Shown piece after piece: positions 8,774 through 17,710 of a stretch of 64,000 nucleotides of DNA. Each line of letters begins with the position of its first letter. Within the stretch, counting starts at the first letter, position 1. The stretch spans positions 46,221 to 110,220 of the forward strand of contig JAZNCN010000007.1 of assembly GCA_045587545.1 (NCBI GenBank), written 5' to 3'. The position numbers were made by a program, and so were the translations under genes. This DNA is from Caccoplasma_A sp045587545. Its GTDB lineage: Bacteria > Bacteroidota > Bacteroidia > Bacteroidales > G3-4614. The notes beneath the pieces were generated by a model. It ran no database searches. It was not told the DNA's origin and saw nothing but the letters and a program-made list of their open reading frames with translations.

Positions 8774-9844
8774 TTATTTTTCTACTCCAAATTTATATAT
8801 GGTCTTTTGGTAATACTCCTCACCCGGATTTAATATACAATCGGGGAAATGGGGTTTATTAGGAGTATCGGGGAAGTGTTGTGCCTCAAAGCATATTGCA
8901 CTTCGTTTGGGGAAAGTTGCGCCGTGTGCTCCTTCAAATCCGCTATGCCAATTTGAGGTATATACTTGCACTCCCGGCTCGGTTGTATAAACTTCTAATG
9001 TACGACCGCTTATAGGCTCGACACATTTTGCAGCATACGACAACTCTCCCGGCTCTTTTTTATTCAATACCCAACAATGGTCATAACCAACACCAAACTT
9101 TGTTTGTTCAAAATCTGCATCTATGCGCTCTCCCACCACATGAGGTGCGCGGAAATCCATAGGAGTTCCCTCTACTGCATCAATACGTCCGTATGGGATT
9201 GATGTCTCATCTACAGGAACATAAAAATCGGCATTCATTGTTAAGATATTATTCTCAACTGATGCTGTATCTTTTTGTATTCCTGAAAGGCTAAAGAATG
9301 CGTGATGTGTTAAGTTTACTATTGTTTTTTTATCGGTAGTTGCCGAATACTCTATTACAAACTCATTTTCGTCAGTCAACGAATATACTACTGTCACATC
9401 AAGATTTCCGGGGAAACCCTCTTCTCCGTCAGCAGACCTATATGTTAGTTTAAATGTACTGTCGTTTATCTGCTCTGCGTCCCATACTCGAGCATGAAAA
9501 CCTGTTGGACCTCCGTGTAATGAGTTAGGTCCGTTATTTATTGCAAGAGAATACTCTTTACCGTCTAATGTAAATTTACCTTTTGCTATTCGGTTACCGT
9601 AACGACCTACAAGTGTACTCAAAAATGGTTCGGGACTATTTACAACCTTCTCAATTGAGTCATGTCCCTGTATTACGTTTGCATACTTGCCTTCTTTATC
9701 GGGCATCATTATTGACAATACAGCTCCTCCATAGTTGGTCACACATATTTCTGCTCCATTGTTGTTTTTTAATACATACATAGAGGTTTGTTTCCCCGCT
9801 ATCTCTGTTTCAAAATCAACTTTTTTTAATCCTGATAATGTCAT
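8774..9844 (-). CDS. galM: Aldose 1-epimerase (galactose mutarotase)
   Basis: The 356-residue protein interconverts the alpha and beta anomers of galactose, feeding the alpha form to galactokinase. Typical motifs are VTNYGGAVLSIMMPDKEG, PFLSTLVGRYGNRIAKGKF, NGPNSLHGGPTGFHARVWD (catalytic His region), LTHHAFFSLSG and the C-terminal CFEAQHFPDTPN containing the catalytic Glu. No signal peptide is seen, so it is cytoplasmic. It is the first gene of the galactose cluster. Confidence 0.94.
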   Translation of the reverse strand: MTLSGLKKVDFETEIAGKQTSMYVLKNNNGAEICVTNYGGAVLSIMMPDKEGKYANVIQGHDSIEKVVNSPEPFLSTLVGRYGNRIAKGKFTLDGKEYSLAINNGPNSLHGGPTGFHARVWDAEQINDSTFKLTYRSADGEEGFPGNLDVTVVYSLTDENEFVIEYSATTDKKTIVNLTHHAFFSLSGIQKDTASVENNILTMNADFYVPVDETSIPYGRIDAVEGTPMDFRAPHVVGERIDADFEQTKFGVGYDHCWVLNKKEPGELSYAAKCVEPISGRTLEVYTTEPGVQVYTSNWHSGFEGAHGATFPKRSAICFEAQHFPDTPNKPHFPDCILNPGEEYYQKTIYKFGVEK

Positions 9845-9885
9845 AATTACATCTGTTTTTATTTTGTTTGTAATATGCGATTGTA

Positions 9886-9893
9886 CAAAATTA
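9886..9893 (-). promoter_or_regulatory. Probable -7 box of the galactose cluster
   Basis: The minus strand reads TAATTTTG, fitting the Bacteroidetes TAnnTTTG element about 40 bases before galM. The -33 box 19 bases upstream is poor (TATT instead of TTTG), so the assignment is tentative. Confidence 0.4.
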
Positions 9894-9954
9894 GCATTTA
9901 TTTGTATCGGCTAATAACCAATCCTATATGTTATATAACATAAAAACACCCTTT

Positions 9955-10626
9955 TTAGTATATTCGTTCGCCAAATATTCCTGTTCCCACCCTTACAATG
10001 TTTGATCCACACTCTACAGCCATGGTATAATCGTGCGACATTCCCATTGAACAATAACGAAATTTTGAATCGTCTGCAAAATATTTTTGTTTAATCTTGT
10101 CAAATTCAGAGCGTATAGATACAAACTCTTTTCTTATCTGACTTTCATCGTCAGTATAGCTTGCCATGCCCATTACTCCACAAAAACAGACATATGTTAG
10201 ATTGCGCCATTCGCCAGCCTCCAAATAGGTTTCTAACTCATCAATGGCAAAACCACTTTTAGTCTCCTCTTGTGCTACGTGCAACTGCAAAAGACAGTTT
10301 ACAACACGCCCCTCTTTTTGAGCGCAACTGTTTATCTCCCTTATTAGCTTTATACTGTCAGCACTATGAATTAGAGAGATAAACGGGACAATATATTTTA
10401 CTTTATTTGTTTGCAAATGCCCTATAAAATGCCACTCAATATCTGAAGGTAGTTGCTCTTTTTTGGGCAACAACTCTTGTACTCTGCTCTCTCCAAAAAC
10501 ACGCTGTCCTGCATCGTATGCCTCTTTTAATGCTTCAATTGCATGAAACTTTGAAACAGCACAAAGCTCCACTTCTTGCGGAAGTGAAGCTTTGTATTTT
10601 TGTATATTTTCAGCGATTGTGCTCAT
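9955..10626 (-). CDS. YggS-family PLP homeostasis protein
   Basis: The 223-residue TIM-barrel protein belongs to the YggS/PLPBP family that binds pyridoxal phosphate and buffers its level. Key segments are ELCAVSKFHAIEALKEAYDAG (the PLP-binding Lys is in the VSK motif), VFGESRVQELLPK, WHFIGHLQTNKVKYI and CSMGMSHDYTMAVECGSNIVRVGTGIFG. It lies 17 bases after the DUF4494 gene and is probably part of the same leftward operon. Confidence 0.93.
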   Translation of the reverse strand: MSTIAENIQKYKASLPQEVELCAVSKFHAIEALKEAYDAGQRVFGESRVQELLPKKEQLPSDIEWHFIGHLQTNKVKYIVPFISLIHSADSIKLIREINSCAQKEGRVVNCLLQLHVAQEETKSGFAIDELETYLEAGEWRNLTYVCFCGVMGMASYTDDESQIRKEFVSIRSEFDKIKQKYFADDSKFRYCSMGMSHDYTMAVECGSNIVRVGTGIFGERIY

Positions 10627-10643
10627 CTCTGAAAGGTTTTTTG

Positions 10644-11090
10644 TTATTGTGCCGAACTCTTTTCTACATCGTAACGAAATACGTCCATTATGGCTGTTTC
10701 AGCTATTGACGCTACTTCGTAATCAATCATGGTTGTCCCCATCTCAGCTGTAACGGTAGCCAAAGCTGTTGCAAAATCTTGTGCTTGGACCAACATTAAT
10801 GCCGATGTGCGTTTTTCTGCCCCGCTCTTTTCGTCAAGTGTTATATAATTCAATTTTGCTTTATACCACTTATCTCCTGTCTCGTCAAAGAATATATCTG
10901 CCAATTTTACTCTTTTTATATCGGCAACCGTAAACTCTCCTGATATATAGGGTTTCATCTCCTCTATAATGCGTGCCTCTGCCTCTGTAAATGATAGAGC
11001 ATCTACCAAATATGGTTCGCTTACACTCTTTGGTAAGCCATTTTCCATCATTTTATCATATTTTACTTTACATTCAAACCAATTACTCAT
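10644..11090 (-). CDS. DUF4494 family protein
   Basis: The 148-residue protein begins MSNWFECKVKYDKM and contains EPYLVDALSFTEAEARIIEEM and DKWYKAKLNYITLDEKSG, features I associate with the Bacteroidetes DUF4494 family. No signal peptide or membrane segment is visible. Function is unknown. It overlaps the upstream deaminase gene by 8 bases, so translational coupling is likely. Confidence 0.8.
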   Translation of the reverse strand: MSNWFECKVKYDKMMENGLPKSVSEPYLVDALSFTEAEARIIEEMKPYISGEFTVADIKRVKLADIFFDETGDKWYKAKLNYITLDEKSGAEKRTSALMLVQAQDFATALATVTAEMGTTMIDYEVASIAETAIMDVFRYDVEKSSAQ

Positions 11091-11571
11091 ATTTATTCAA
11101 ATTATCTGATTCTGTTACTTTTTCCCAAATTTTAATTGATTCAACAGCCTCTTGTCGCATTATATTTGTTGATGGAATTCCTATCTCCATCTTATCTTTT
11201 ACCAATGCACTATGCTGATATTTTGTTAGAATTCCTGAGTTTATAATATCCTCTGTTGTGCATGCATAAAACACCTCATCAATGTTGGCAATTTTAATTG
11301 CTTCTATACACATTTGACAGGGGATACTTGAAGTATATATTTTACAGCCTGACAAATCGTGAGTTTTTAATCTTGAAGCTGCCTGACGAATTGCTATCAT
11401 CTCCGCATGAGCTGTTGGATCTATTTTTCTCACTACCCTATCTGCTCCTCTTGCTACAATTCTTCCATCTTTTACTATTACCGCACCAAATGGAGCCTCT
11501 CCTACCCTTGCACTTTTCATTGAAAGGTCTATTGCCTCTCTCATAAAATCCGCATCACCTTTTATGCTCAT
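11083..11571 (-). CDS. Nucleoside/guanine deaminase-like protein
   Basis: This 162-residue member of the cytidine deaminase-like superfamily has HAE at residues 55-57 and PCQMC at 84-88, a complete zinc and proton-shuttle site. The N-terminus (AIDLSMKSARVGEAPFGAVIVKDGRIVARG) and domain-swapped-type C-terminus (ESIKIWEKVTESD) resemble guanine deaminases of the GuaD type more than TadA. It would turn guanine into xanthine, though the substrate cannot be fixed from sequence alone. The gene is between engB and the DUF4494 gene on the minus strand. Confidence 0.82.
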   Translation of the reverse strand: MSIKGDADFMREAIDLSMKSARVGEAPFGAVIVKDGRIVARGADRVVRKIDPTAHAEMIAIRQAASRLKTHDLSGCKIYTSSIPCQMCIEAIKIANIDEVFYACTTEDIINSGILTKYQHSALVKDKMEIGIPSTNIMRQEAVESIKIWEKVTESDNLNKYE

Positions 11572-11590
11572 TTTCTTCTCCTCTTCTTAT

Positions 11591-12205
11591 TTATATATTG
11601 TTATTCAAACTTTTATTTATCTCTGAGATATAATCAAGCAACTCCTCTCGGCCTCTGTTATCTTCTGAAGATGTTACATATATAGGAGGTAACTCCTCCC
11701 AACTCTTTAGTAACTCTTTTTTATAATTTTTGATATTCCCGGCTAATTTCTCTTTGCCAAGTTTATCTGCCTTAGTAAATATTATAGCAAATGGAATTCC
11801 GTTTTCTCCAAGCCATTCCATAAACTCCATATCCACTTTTTGAGGCGTATGACGACAATCAATCAACACAAATAAGAGTGTCATCTCTTCGCGTTGCAAA
11901 ATATACCCCTCTATAACTTTACGAATCTTTTCTCGTCCCTCTTTACTACATTTTGCATATCCGTACCCGGGTAAATCAACTATATACCAAGAATCATTTA
12001 CAAGGAAATGATTTATACATACAGTTTTTCCAGGTGTCGATGAGGTTTTTGCCAAACCCTTTTGTAATGTCAAGGTATTGATTAATGACGATTTACCTAC
12101 ATTTGATCGTCCTATAAACGCATATTCCGGTTTCCCATCTGCAGGACACTTTCCCACACTTGTATTACTTGCTATAAATTTTGCGTTTTTTACAATTACC
12201 GTCAT
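11591..12205 (-). CDS. engB: Ribosome biogenesis GTPase YihA/YsxC (EngB)
   Basis: The 204-residue GTPase of the TRAFAC class acts in assembly of the 50S ribosomal subunit. The P-loop GRSNVGKSS spans 32-40, switch segments STPGKTVCIN and VDLPGYGYAK follow, and the TKADK specificity motif is near residue 150. Length is normal for the family. It heads a leftward run of four genes and is divergent from recR. Confidence 0.95.
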   Translation of the reverse strand: MTVIVKNAKFIASNTSVGKCPADGKPEYAFIGRSNVGKSSLINTLTLQKGLAKTSSTPGKTVCINHFLVNDSWYIVDLPGYGYAKCSKEGREKIRKVIEGYILQREEMTLLFVLIDCRHTPQKVDMEFMEWLGENGIPFAIIFTKADKLGKEKLAGNIKNYKKELLKSWEELPPIYVTSSEDNRGREELLDYISEINKSLNNNI

Positions 12206-12264
12206 AACATCACTTTTTCACCTACAAATATATAAAATTCTTCGTAGTTGAACGAATTTTTTGT

Positions 12265-12272
12265 TACTTTTG
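12265..12272 (+). promoter_or_regulatory. Probable -7 box of recR
   Basis: TACTTTTG fits TAnnTTTG and lies 58 bases before the recR start in the divergent engB-recR gap. No convincing TTTG is found 19 bases upstream. Confidence 0.4.
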
Positions 12273-12330
12273 AAGAAAAATTATCGTAACAATTTTTACC
12301 AAAATTGTAATTTCAAAACAACCTATATAA

Positions 12331-12954
12331 ATGAGCAATTCTTTCTCATCACCTTTATTGGATAGCGCAATCAATGAAATATCAAAACTTCCCGGTATCG
12401 GGAGAAAAAGCGCATTAAGGTTGGTTCTTCATCTTCTGAGACAAGATGAAGATATTGCCACTGCTTTGGGAGAATCAATCATAAAACTCAGAAAGGAGAT
12501 CAAGTATTGTAAAATATGCCACAACATATCAGCAAGTGAAGTATGCGAAATCTGCTCCGATTCAAAAAGAGATAGTTCCGTTATTTGCGTAGTTGAAAGC
12601 ATAAAAGATGTTATCTCTATTGAAAACACTCATCAATTTAATGGACTATATCATGTTTTGGGAGGTATTATATCACCCATAGATGGTATATCCCCAAGTG
12701 ATATAGAGATTGAATCGCTTGTTGAGAGGGTTGCAAAGGGCGATATATCGGAAGTTATTCTTGCCCTTAGCACAACCATGGAGGGCGATACCACCAATTT
12801 TTACATCTTCAGAAAACTTGCAAATTTTAATATAAAAATATCAATATTATCTCGCGGAGTTTCAATAGGAGACGAATTGGAATATACAGACGAAGTAACT
12901 CTTGGACGTTCTATTTTGAACAGAATGCCATTTAATGAATCTTTTAAAATATAA
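12331..12954 (+). CDS. recR: Recombination mediator RecR
   Basis: The 207-residue RecR acts with RecF/RecO to load RecA at gapped DNA. It has the N-terminal helix-hairpin-helix (ISKLPGIGRKSALRLVLHLL), the four-cysteine zinc finger (C60, C63, C72, C75) and a Toprim domain starting at ICVVES with GGIISPIDGISPSD. Length is near the family norm. The GNAT gene starts 5 bases after its stop, so the two are probably cotranscribed. Confidence 0.95.
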   Translation: MSNSFSSPLLDSAINEISKLPGIGRKSALRLVLHLLRQDEDIATALGESIIKLRKEIKYCKICHNISASEVCEICSDSKRDSSVICVVESIKDVISIENTHQFNGLYHVLGGIISPIDGISPSDIEIESLVERVAKGDISEVILALSTTMEGDTTNFYIFRKLANFNIKISILSRGVSIGDELEYTDEVTLGRSILNRMPFNESFKI

Positions 12955-12959
12955 CTCAA

Positions 12960-13484
12960 ATGAGACTTGATACCGAAAAAATATTTTTGAGAGCTGTTGA
13001 GCCAGAAGATCTTGAGTTTTTATACAAATGGGAAAATAGTATTGATATTTGGGAAGAGAGTAACACCCTCGCTCCATATTCAAGACTTGCCATCAAAGAG
13101 TTTATAGAGAGGAGTTTGTCAGAAAATGTTCTCGAAATAAAGCAGATACGTTTTATGGTTTGTTCAAAACAGAGCAACACTGTTGTAGGCACTGCCGACA
13201 TTTTTGATATTGACACTCTTCATAATCGTGCAGCTATAGGTTTGTTGATTGACTCTGACTTCAGAGGGAACGGCTTTGCTAAAGATGCTCTTGAACTATT
13301 GTGTAAATATGCCACAGATATTTTAATGCTAAAACAACTTTATGTTCATATTGCCATTGACAATACCTCTTGTATTGAAATGTTTGAGAAAAGCGATTTT
13401 GTAAAATGTGGCACTCTAAAGAGTTGGCTCAGACGAAGGAACGGATATAGAGATGTAGCTGTTTATCAGAAAATTCTCAGTTAG
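12960..13484 (+). CDS. GNAT-family N-acetyltransferase
   Basis: The 174-residue protein has a complete GNAT fold: the start MRLDTEKIFLRAVEPEDLEFL, the acetyl-CoA loop region LLIDSDFRGNGFAKDALELL (R/Q-x-x-G-x-G/A pattern) and the C-terminal YVHIAIDNTSCIEMFEKSDF. The overall pattern is like the RimJ/RimL/SpeG-type subfamily. The acceptor (protein N-terminus, polyamine or other) cannot be decided. It follows recR by 5 bases and converges on algH. Confidence 0.85.
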   Translation: MRLDTEKIFLRAVEPEDLEFLYKWENSIDIWEESNTLAPYSRLAIKEFIERSLSENVLEIKQIRFMVCSKQSNTVVGTADIFDIDTLHNRAAIGLLIDSDFRGNGFAKDALELLCKYATDILMLKQLYVHIAIDNTSCIEMFEKSDFVKCGTLKSWLRRRNGYRDVAVYQKILS

Positions 13485-13499
13485 CTGCCCAATTTGGTT

Positions 13500-14099
13500 T
13501 TAATTAAATATTGGCGATGGAGGCACTCTTAACCATGAGGCATAACCTTCACCTAATTGATTAAGGTATTTACGCCACATACTTTCAGTGTTTGCCACAT
13601 ACATAAAATCATCGGTTTGCGGTTGTAACACACCCCATGTTTGAGTTCTTATTTCCATTTTTAATTGTTCTTTACTCCAACCGCTATATCCCAAAAAGAA
13701 TTTTATATATCCATCTATCTTATTGCCTGCTGAGAGATATGAGAGAACTGAAAGCATATCACCCCCTATGCTTATTCCATTACCAATATATTCCGAATCA
13801 GAAATAACCCCTCCAAGCGTATGCAAAAAGAATAATCTATCACCCTCTACAGGACCACCACAATAGAGAGGGATATCAGGAAATGACTTGAATGTATCAA
13901 CTACAGAGTTTAGCGTAAATGGAAATGGTTTGTTTTGAACAAAGCCCATAACATCTTTATCAAATGCGGTAAGATAAATTACCGAACGGTTAAACCATAC
14001 CTCATCTAATACAGGATTTGCTATCAACAAACTGCTTTTTGCCGGTTTTATTCCATTTGGTTCTATTCCGAATAGTTCTGAATAGTTTGCAATCTCCAT
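13500..14099 (-). CDS. YqgE/AlgH family protein
   Basis: The 199-residue protein matches the UPF0301/AlgH family: KSSLLIANPVLDEVWFNRSVIYL near the start, FPDIPLYCGGPVEGDRLFFLHT in the middle, and KFFLGYSGWSKEQLKMEI in the last third. The biochemical role is not settled. It is a single-gene unit between the recR-GNAT pair and the ROK kinase, with a shared terminator at 14119-14161 on its 5' side. Confidence 0.9.
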   Translation of the reverse strand: MEIANYSELFGIEPNGIKPAKSSLLIANPVLDEVWFNRSVIYLTAFDKDVMGFVQNKPFPFTLNSVVDTFKSFPDIPLYCGGPVEGDRLFFLHTLGGVISDSEYIGNGISIGGDMLSVLSYLSAGNKIDGYIKFFLGYSGWSKEQLKMEIRTQTWGVLQPQTDDFMYVANTESMWRKYLNQLGEGYASWLRVPPSPIFN

Positions 14100-14118
14100 T
14101 TACACTCTTCTATTTTAT

Positions 14119-14161
14119 AAAAAAACGGCATCGCTTCTTTTTTTGAAGTAATGCCGTTTTT
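14119..14161. terminator. Terminator between the ROK kinase and algH
   Basis: AAAAACGGCAT and ATGCCGTTTTT arms plus an inner CTTC/GAAG stem form a long hairpin with A and T runs on both sides. Its position fits termination of the ROK kinase gene (minus strand, stop at 14177). Confidence 0.8.
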
Positions 14162-14176
14162 ACACTATTGTTTTAT

Positions 14177-15148
14177 TTATTGATTTTTACCTTTTGCTTC
14201 CCAGCCAAGAGCACTTGCTCCAAGAACAGCAGCATCACTCTCTTTTAATTCAGAGAACAACAAATCAACTTTATTCTTGTAGATATTAAGCATATTACGC
14301 TCCATGCTTTCGCGTATGGGTTTCATAATCAACTCTCCTGATTTAGCAAGACCACCAAACAATATTATTGCTTTAGGGCTTGAGAATGCAGTAAAGTTTG
14401 CAAATGCCTCTCCAAGAATATTTCCTGTATATTCAAATATATCTTTTGCTATTTGATCGCCTGCTATTGCAGCATCATACACATCTTTTGAAGTGATGTC
14501 TTGAATGGGAATTTGACGCAACAAACTATTATCTTTACGTATCTCCAAGAACTCACGAGCAGTACGAGCTACACCTGTTGCCGATGCGTATGTTTCAAGA
14601 CAGCCTGTTCTTCCACAACCACAAGCGCGACCGTTAACAGGTTTTACGATAACATGACCCAACTCTCCTGCAAAACCGTCATGTCCGTAAACCAATTGAC
14701 CATTTACAACGATACCACTACCTACTCCTGTTCCAAGAGTAATCATTATGAAATCTTTCAATCCACGAGCCGCTCCGTATGTCATTTCGCCAATTGCTGC
14801 AGCATTTGCATCGTTTGTCAGAGCCACAGGTATTCCAAATTTATCGCTCAACATATCAGCCAATGGCAATACTCCACGCCAAGGAAGATTGGGAGCAAAC
14901 TCAATTGTTCCGTTAAAGTAGTTTCCATTGGGAGCTCCAACACCAATTCCTGCAATTTTACCTACTACATCGTTTTTCTCCAATAATTGAAAGAGTTGTT
15001 CATGAAGCTCATTAACATAATCCTCAATTTTTGAATGTTTACCTGTTTTAATTGATCCGTTGTCAATTATTGTTCCGCGTGCATCAACGATGCCGAATAC
15101 TGTATTGGTACCGCCTATATCAATACCTACTACATAAGGTTTGCTCAT
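14177..15148 (-). CDS. rokA: ROK-family sugar kinase (RokA-like)
   Basis: The 323-residue kinase has the ROK signatures: N-terminal phosphate loop GIDIGGTNTVFGIVD, the substrate motif NDANAAAIGEMTYGAA, LGTGVGSGIVVNG and the zinc motif CGCGRTGCLE. It phosphorylates a hexose or N-acetylhexosamine with ATP. It sits directly downstream of the sialic acid genes, as RokA works with NanLET in B. fragilis, so GlcNAc or ManNAc is a likely substrate besides glucose. It has its own promoter (15197-15227), so it can also be expressed independently. Confidence 0.9.
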   Translation of the reverse strand: MSKPYVVGIDIGGTNTVFGIVDARGTIIDNGSIKTGKHSKIEDYVNELHEQLFQLLEKNDVVGKIAGIGVGAPNGNYFNGTIEFAPNLPWRGVLPLADMLSDKFGIPVALTNDANAAAIGEMTYGAARGLKDFIMITLGTGVGSGIVVNGQLVYGHDGFAGELGHVIVKPVNGRACGCGRTGCLETYASATGVARTAREFLEIRKDNSLLRQIPIQDITSKDVYDAAIAGDQIAKDIFEYTGNILGEAFANFTAFSSPKAIILFGGLAKSGELIMKPIRESMERNMLNIYKNKVDLLFSELKESDAAVLGASALGWEAKGKNQ

Positions 15149-15182
15149 AATGATTTTATTTTTAGGTTATATATATGTTTGC

Positions 15183-15227
15183 TTATTGCAATAACGCAAA
15201 GTTAAATCTCTTTTTTTTTATTTCAAA
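15183..15227 (-). promoter_or_regulatory. Promoter of the ROK kinase with start-site palindrome
   Basis: On the minus strand TTTG (15224-15227), a 19-base spacer and TAACTTTG (15197-15204) fit the Bacteroidetes promoter. The predicted start falls in a perfect 12-base palindrome TTATTGCAATAA (15183-15194), a candidate operator. Confidence 0.7.
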
Positions 15228-15290
15228 GCTATAGCTATAACTTTTTTTAAATACTCTTTATTTTTTATGGCAAACTATTAATATTTATGT

Positions 15291-16502
15291 TTAATAGCTT
15301 TGCAACTCTACCGCAACAACCTCGGCAACTCTTATTCCCGGTTTCAACTCTCCGCCTATTGAATACAGGACTCCGTTATTATGAATAAGCGATGCTCCTG
15401 CTCGTGCTGTCAAAGGTGTAACAACTATCTCTTCCCATTTGTTTCTTAACGAGTTATAAATAACAACCTTATCATTGAATTTATACCATTCGGGAGATTG
15501 TGTCATATAATCTTTTGCCTGATGTTTAAGTTGTTCTTGCATATCAGCATCTTTTTGCTCAACAGCCTGCTTCATCTTTGCTTCGCGCTGTAATGCCGAT
15601 AAAAATATATCTTTATTTACTCCGCCTGCGAAAACAGCCAAAGTATCATTTATTTTGGCTACTGCGCCACCTCCAAGGAAAATCTCTTCTGCGTTTATAT
15701 TAGGTGCTGACACCTCTCGCCAAGTACCTCTTCGGAAGGAATACTCATATCCGTTTGGCGATACCGATGGCGCATTACCATCAACAGATGCCGAAAAACC
15801 TCCAAATATATAAAAAGACAACTCTCCTTCGGGATTTTTCATTACAACACACACAGGCTGTATTCTATGGTTGCCGGGAAATGGAGGCAATTCAACCCAC
15901 TCTTGTTGCAAATTGGTAAAATCGAGCAAGAAGACTCTATTTGAAGGTACTCCGTTTGCATTTCCTCCGGCAATATATATCATAGTATCTGTTGCCGCAC
16001 CTCCCATATTATCAAGAGCGACAGGCAAATCGGGCAACGGATTTATTGTAACCTCCATTGAATCGGCATCAAAAGTTAATATATCTGCCGTTTTCAAAGA
16101 TTTTTTGCCATTTGTACCTCCTACTATAACAATACCTCCCAACATTGAAACAGAAACTCCATAAGCAGAGGAATTATCTATCTCGCCAACTCTCTTCCAT
16201 TGCAATATGGTATCATTATCGGTTGGTAATGGAGCGCAATAGATTGTTTTGTAAAACTCTTTTACCCCTCCCTCTGAGGCAGGCACATCGGGGAAATTAC
16301 AACCACCCATAAAAAAGAGATGATTTTCTGCGAGACCGGCATATGCTGCCGAAACGCCATTTGCTATATTGCCCGACTCTGCAGGGAAAGAGAAAACTCT
16401 TACTCTATCATCTTGTACCTTGGGTGTGCACGAAACAAAAAACATCACTGCCAATAGTATAAGGCAGTAATGTTTTTCTCTTTTATTTACTATTTCAGAC
16501 AT
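15291..16502 (-). CDS. nanM: Kelch-type sialic acid mutarotase (NanM-like), lipoprotein
   Basis: The 403-residue protein has repeated kelch blades (for example GGCNFPDVPASEGGVKEF, VIVGGTNGKKSL, YIAGGNANGVPS, YIFGGFSAS) as in N-acetylneuraminate epimerases and cyclically permuted mutarotases. The N-terminus carries a lipoprotein signal (LLAVMFFVSC), so it acts in the envelope. It would convert alpha- to beta-N-acetylneuraminate or vice versa before or after uptake. It is the last gene of the leftward nan operon, 6 bases after the epimerase. Confidence 0.88.
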   Translation of the reverse strand: MSEIVNKREKHYCLILLAVMFFVSCTPKVQDDRVRVFSFPAESGNIANGVSAAYAGLAENHLFFMGGCNFPDVPASEGGVKEFYKTIYCAPLPTDNDTILQWKRVGEIDNSSAYGVSVSMLGGIVIVGGTNGKKSLKTADILTFDADSMEVTINPLPDLPVALDNMGGAATDTMIYIAGGNANGVPSNRVFLLDFTNLQQEWVELPPFPGNHRIQPVCVVMKNPEGELSFYIFGGFSASVDGNAPSVSPNGYEYSFRRGTWREVSAPNINAEEIFLGGGAVAKINDTLAVFAGGVNKDIFLSALQREAKMKQAVEQKDADMQEQLKHQAKDYMTQSPEWYKFNDKVVIYNSLRNKWEEIVVTPLTARAGASLIHNNGVLYSIGGELKPGIRVAEVVAVELQSY

Positions 16503-16508
16503 TATCTA

Positions 16509-17693
16509 TTATAAAATATTTAATATGTCATCACACAACATATATGAACGAATCATCATTCGTGGTATATGGAACGGACCTTTAAAGATATTTCCTTTAG
16601 CCGGTTGAGCTACCGTTCCGTCGCGATGCAGATATCCATACCACTCTCCAAACTCCTTGTCAGGGAAGTGTGCGTATGTCCAATCGCTTATCTGTTTATG
16701 CATCTCAAGATATTTTTCATCTTTTGTTGCCAAATATGCATAAAGTGTTGCAATTATTGCCTCGGTTTGCGGCCACCAGAATTTCATATCTTGCGAGTAG
16801 TCTTGCGGTGGCAAATTGCGGCAATCTTTGAAATTGATTATTCCGCCATATTGCTCGTCCCAACCCCATTTCCAAGACCAATCAAGTATGGTTAACGCTG
16901 TTTGGATTATATCTTTATCCCAATTACGATAACGAGCCTCCTCTAATAGGAACCATGCTGTTTCAATACAGTGTCCGGGGTTGATGGTTCGCCCGTTTAT
17001 TGTATCTATCAACTCACCATTCTCGCCTACCATTTCAAGCAGTGCTTCAAATTCGGGGTGAATAAAATATTTTTTCAAATCAGATATTGACCGTTTAATT
17101 CTTTCATCAAGTATTGCCGATGGTATTGCAGCTCGTATTCTTGATGCAGTATTTATCAATATCATTGTTATTGAGTGACCTCGTGCTTTTAACGTATCAA
17201 GATATTTTGGTTCAAGAACTCCGGGTGTCTCAAGATAATACAATATTCTTTCAAATAGAGCAAGAGCCTTTTCGGCATAATTCTTATCGCCCGAAGCAAT
17301 AGAGTATTCCGACATTGCAATGGCTGCAAAACACTCCGAAAAGAGATAACGACGTTTACGCAATGGTTTACCATCTTCGGTTACCTCAAAATACATTCTG
17401 CCGTCTTTATCAAAGCAGTGTGCCTCAATAAAATCGATACAACTTTTTGAAGCCTCAAGCCAATCGGGGTTTTGCTCAATATTGTTATAGGCAAATGCGG
17501 CAACAAAACCAAACCTACCTTGAAACCATACCGATTTTGTGGTATCAATTAATGAGCCGTCACGGTTAAGGCATGTATATACACCGCCATGCTCTTTATC
17601 CAAACCATATTTTAGCCAAAATGGCATTATATTCTCTACAAAATCTTTTTTGTAGCTATTCTGCCACTCTTTTATATACTCTTTTACGTTCAT
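16509..17693 (-). CDS. nanE: N-acylglucosamine 2-epimerase (AGE family)
   Basis: This 394-residue (alpha/alpha)6-barrel protein of the AGE/renin-binding-protein family has characteristic segments FWLKYGLDKEHGGVYTCLNRDG, KSVWFQGRFGFVAAFA, RRYLFSECFAAIAMSEY, RTINPGHCIETAWFL and MKFWWPQTEAI. It interconverts N-acetylmannosamine and N-acetylglucosamine. This replaces the unrelated NanE of enterobacteria, as described for B. fragilis. Cellobiose 2-epimerases are in the same superfamily, but the nanA/nanT neighbours decide for the ManNAc function. It starts 17 bases after nanA. Confidence 0.9.
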   Translation of the reverse strand: MNVKEYIKEWQNSYKKDFVENIMPFWLKYGLDKEHGGVYTCLNRDGSLIDTTKSVWFQGRFGFVAAFAYNNIEQNPDWLEASKSCIDFIEAHCFDKDGRMYFEVTEDGKPLRKRRYLFSECFAAIAMSEYSIASGDKNYAEKALALFERILYYLETPGVLEPKYLDTLKARGHSITMILINTASRIRAAIPSAILDERIKRSISDLKKYFIHPEFEALLEMVGENGELIDTINGRTINPGHCIETAWFLLEEARYRNWDKDIIQTALTILDWSWKWGWDEQYGGIINFKDCRNLPPQDYSQDMKFWWPQTEAIIATLYAYLATKDEKYLEMHKQISDWTYAHFPDKEFGEWYGYLHRDGTVAQPAKGNIFKGPFHIPRMMIRSYMLCDDILNIL

Positions 17694-17710
17694 ATCCGTT
17701 AAAAATATGT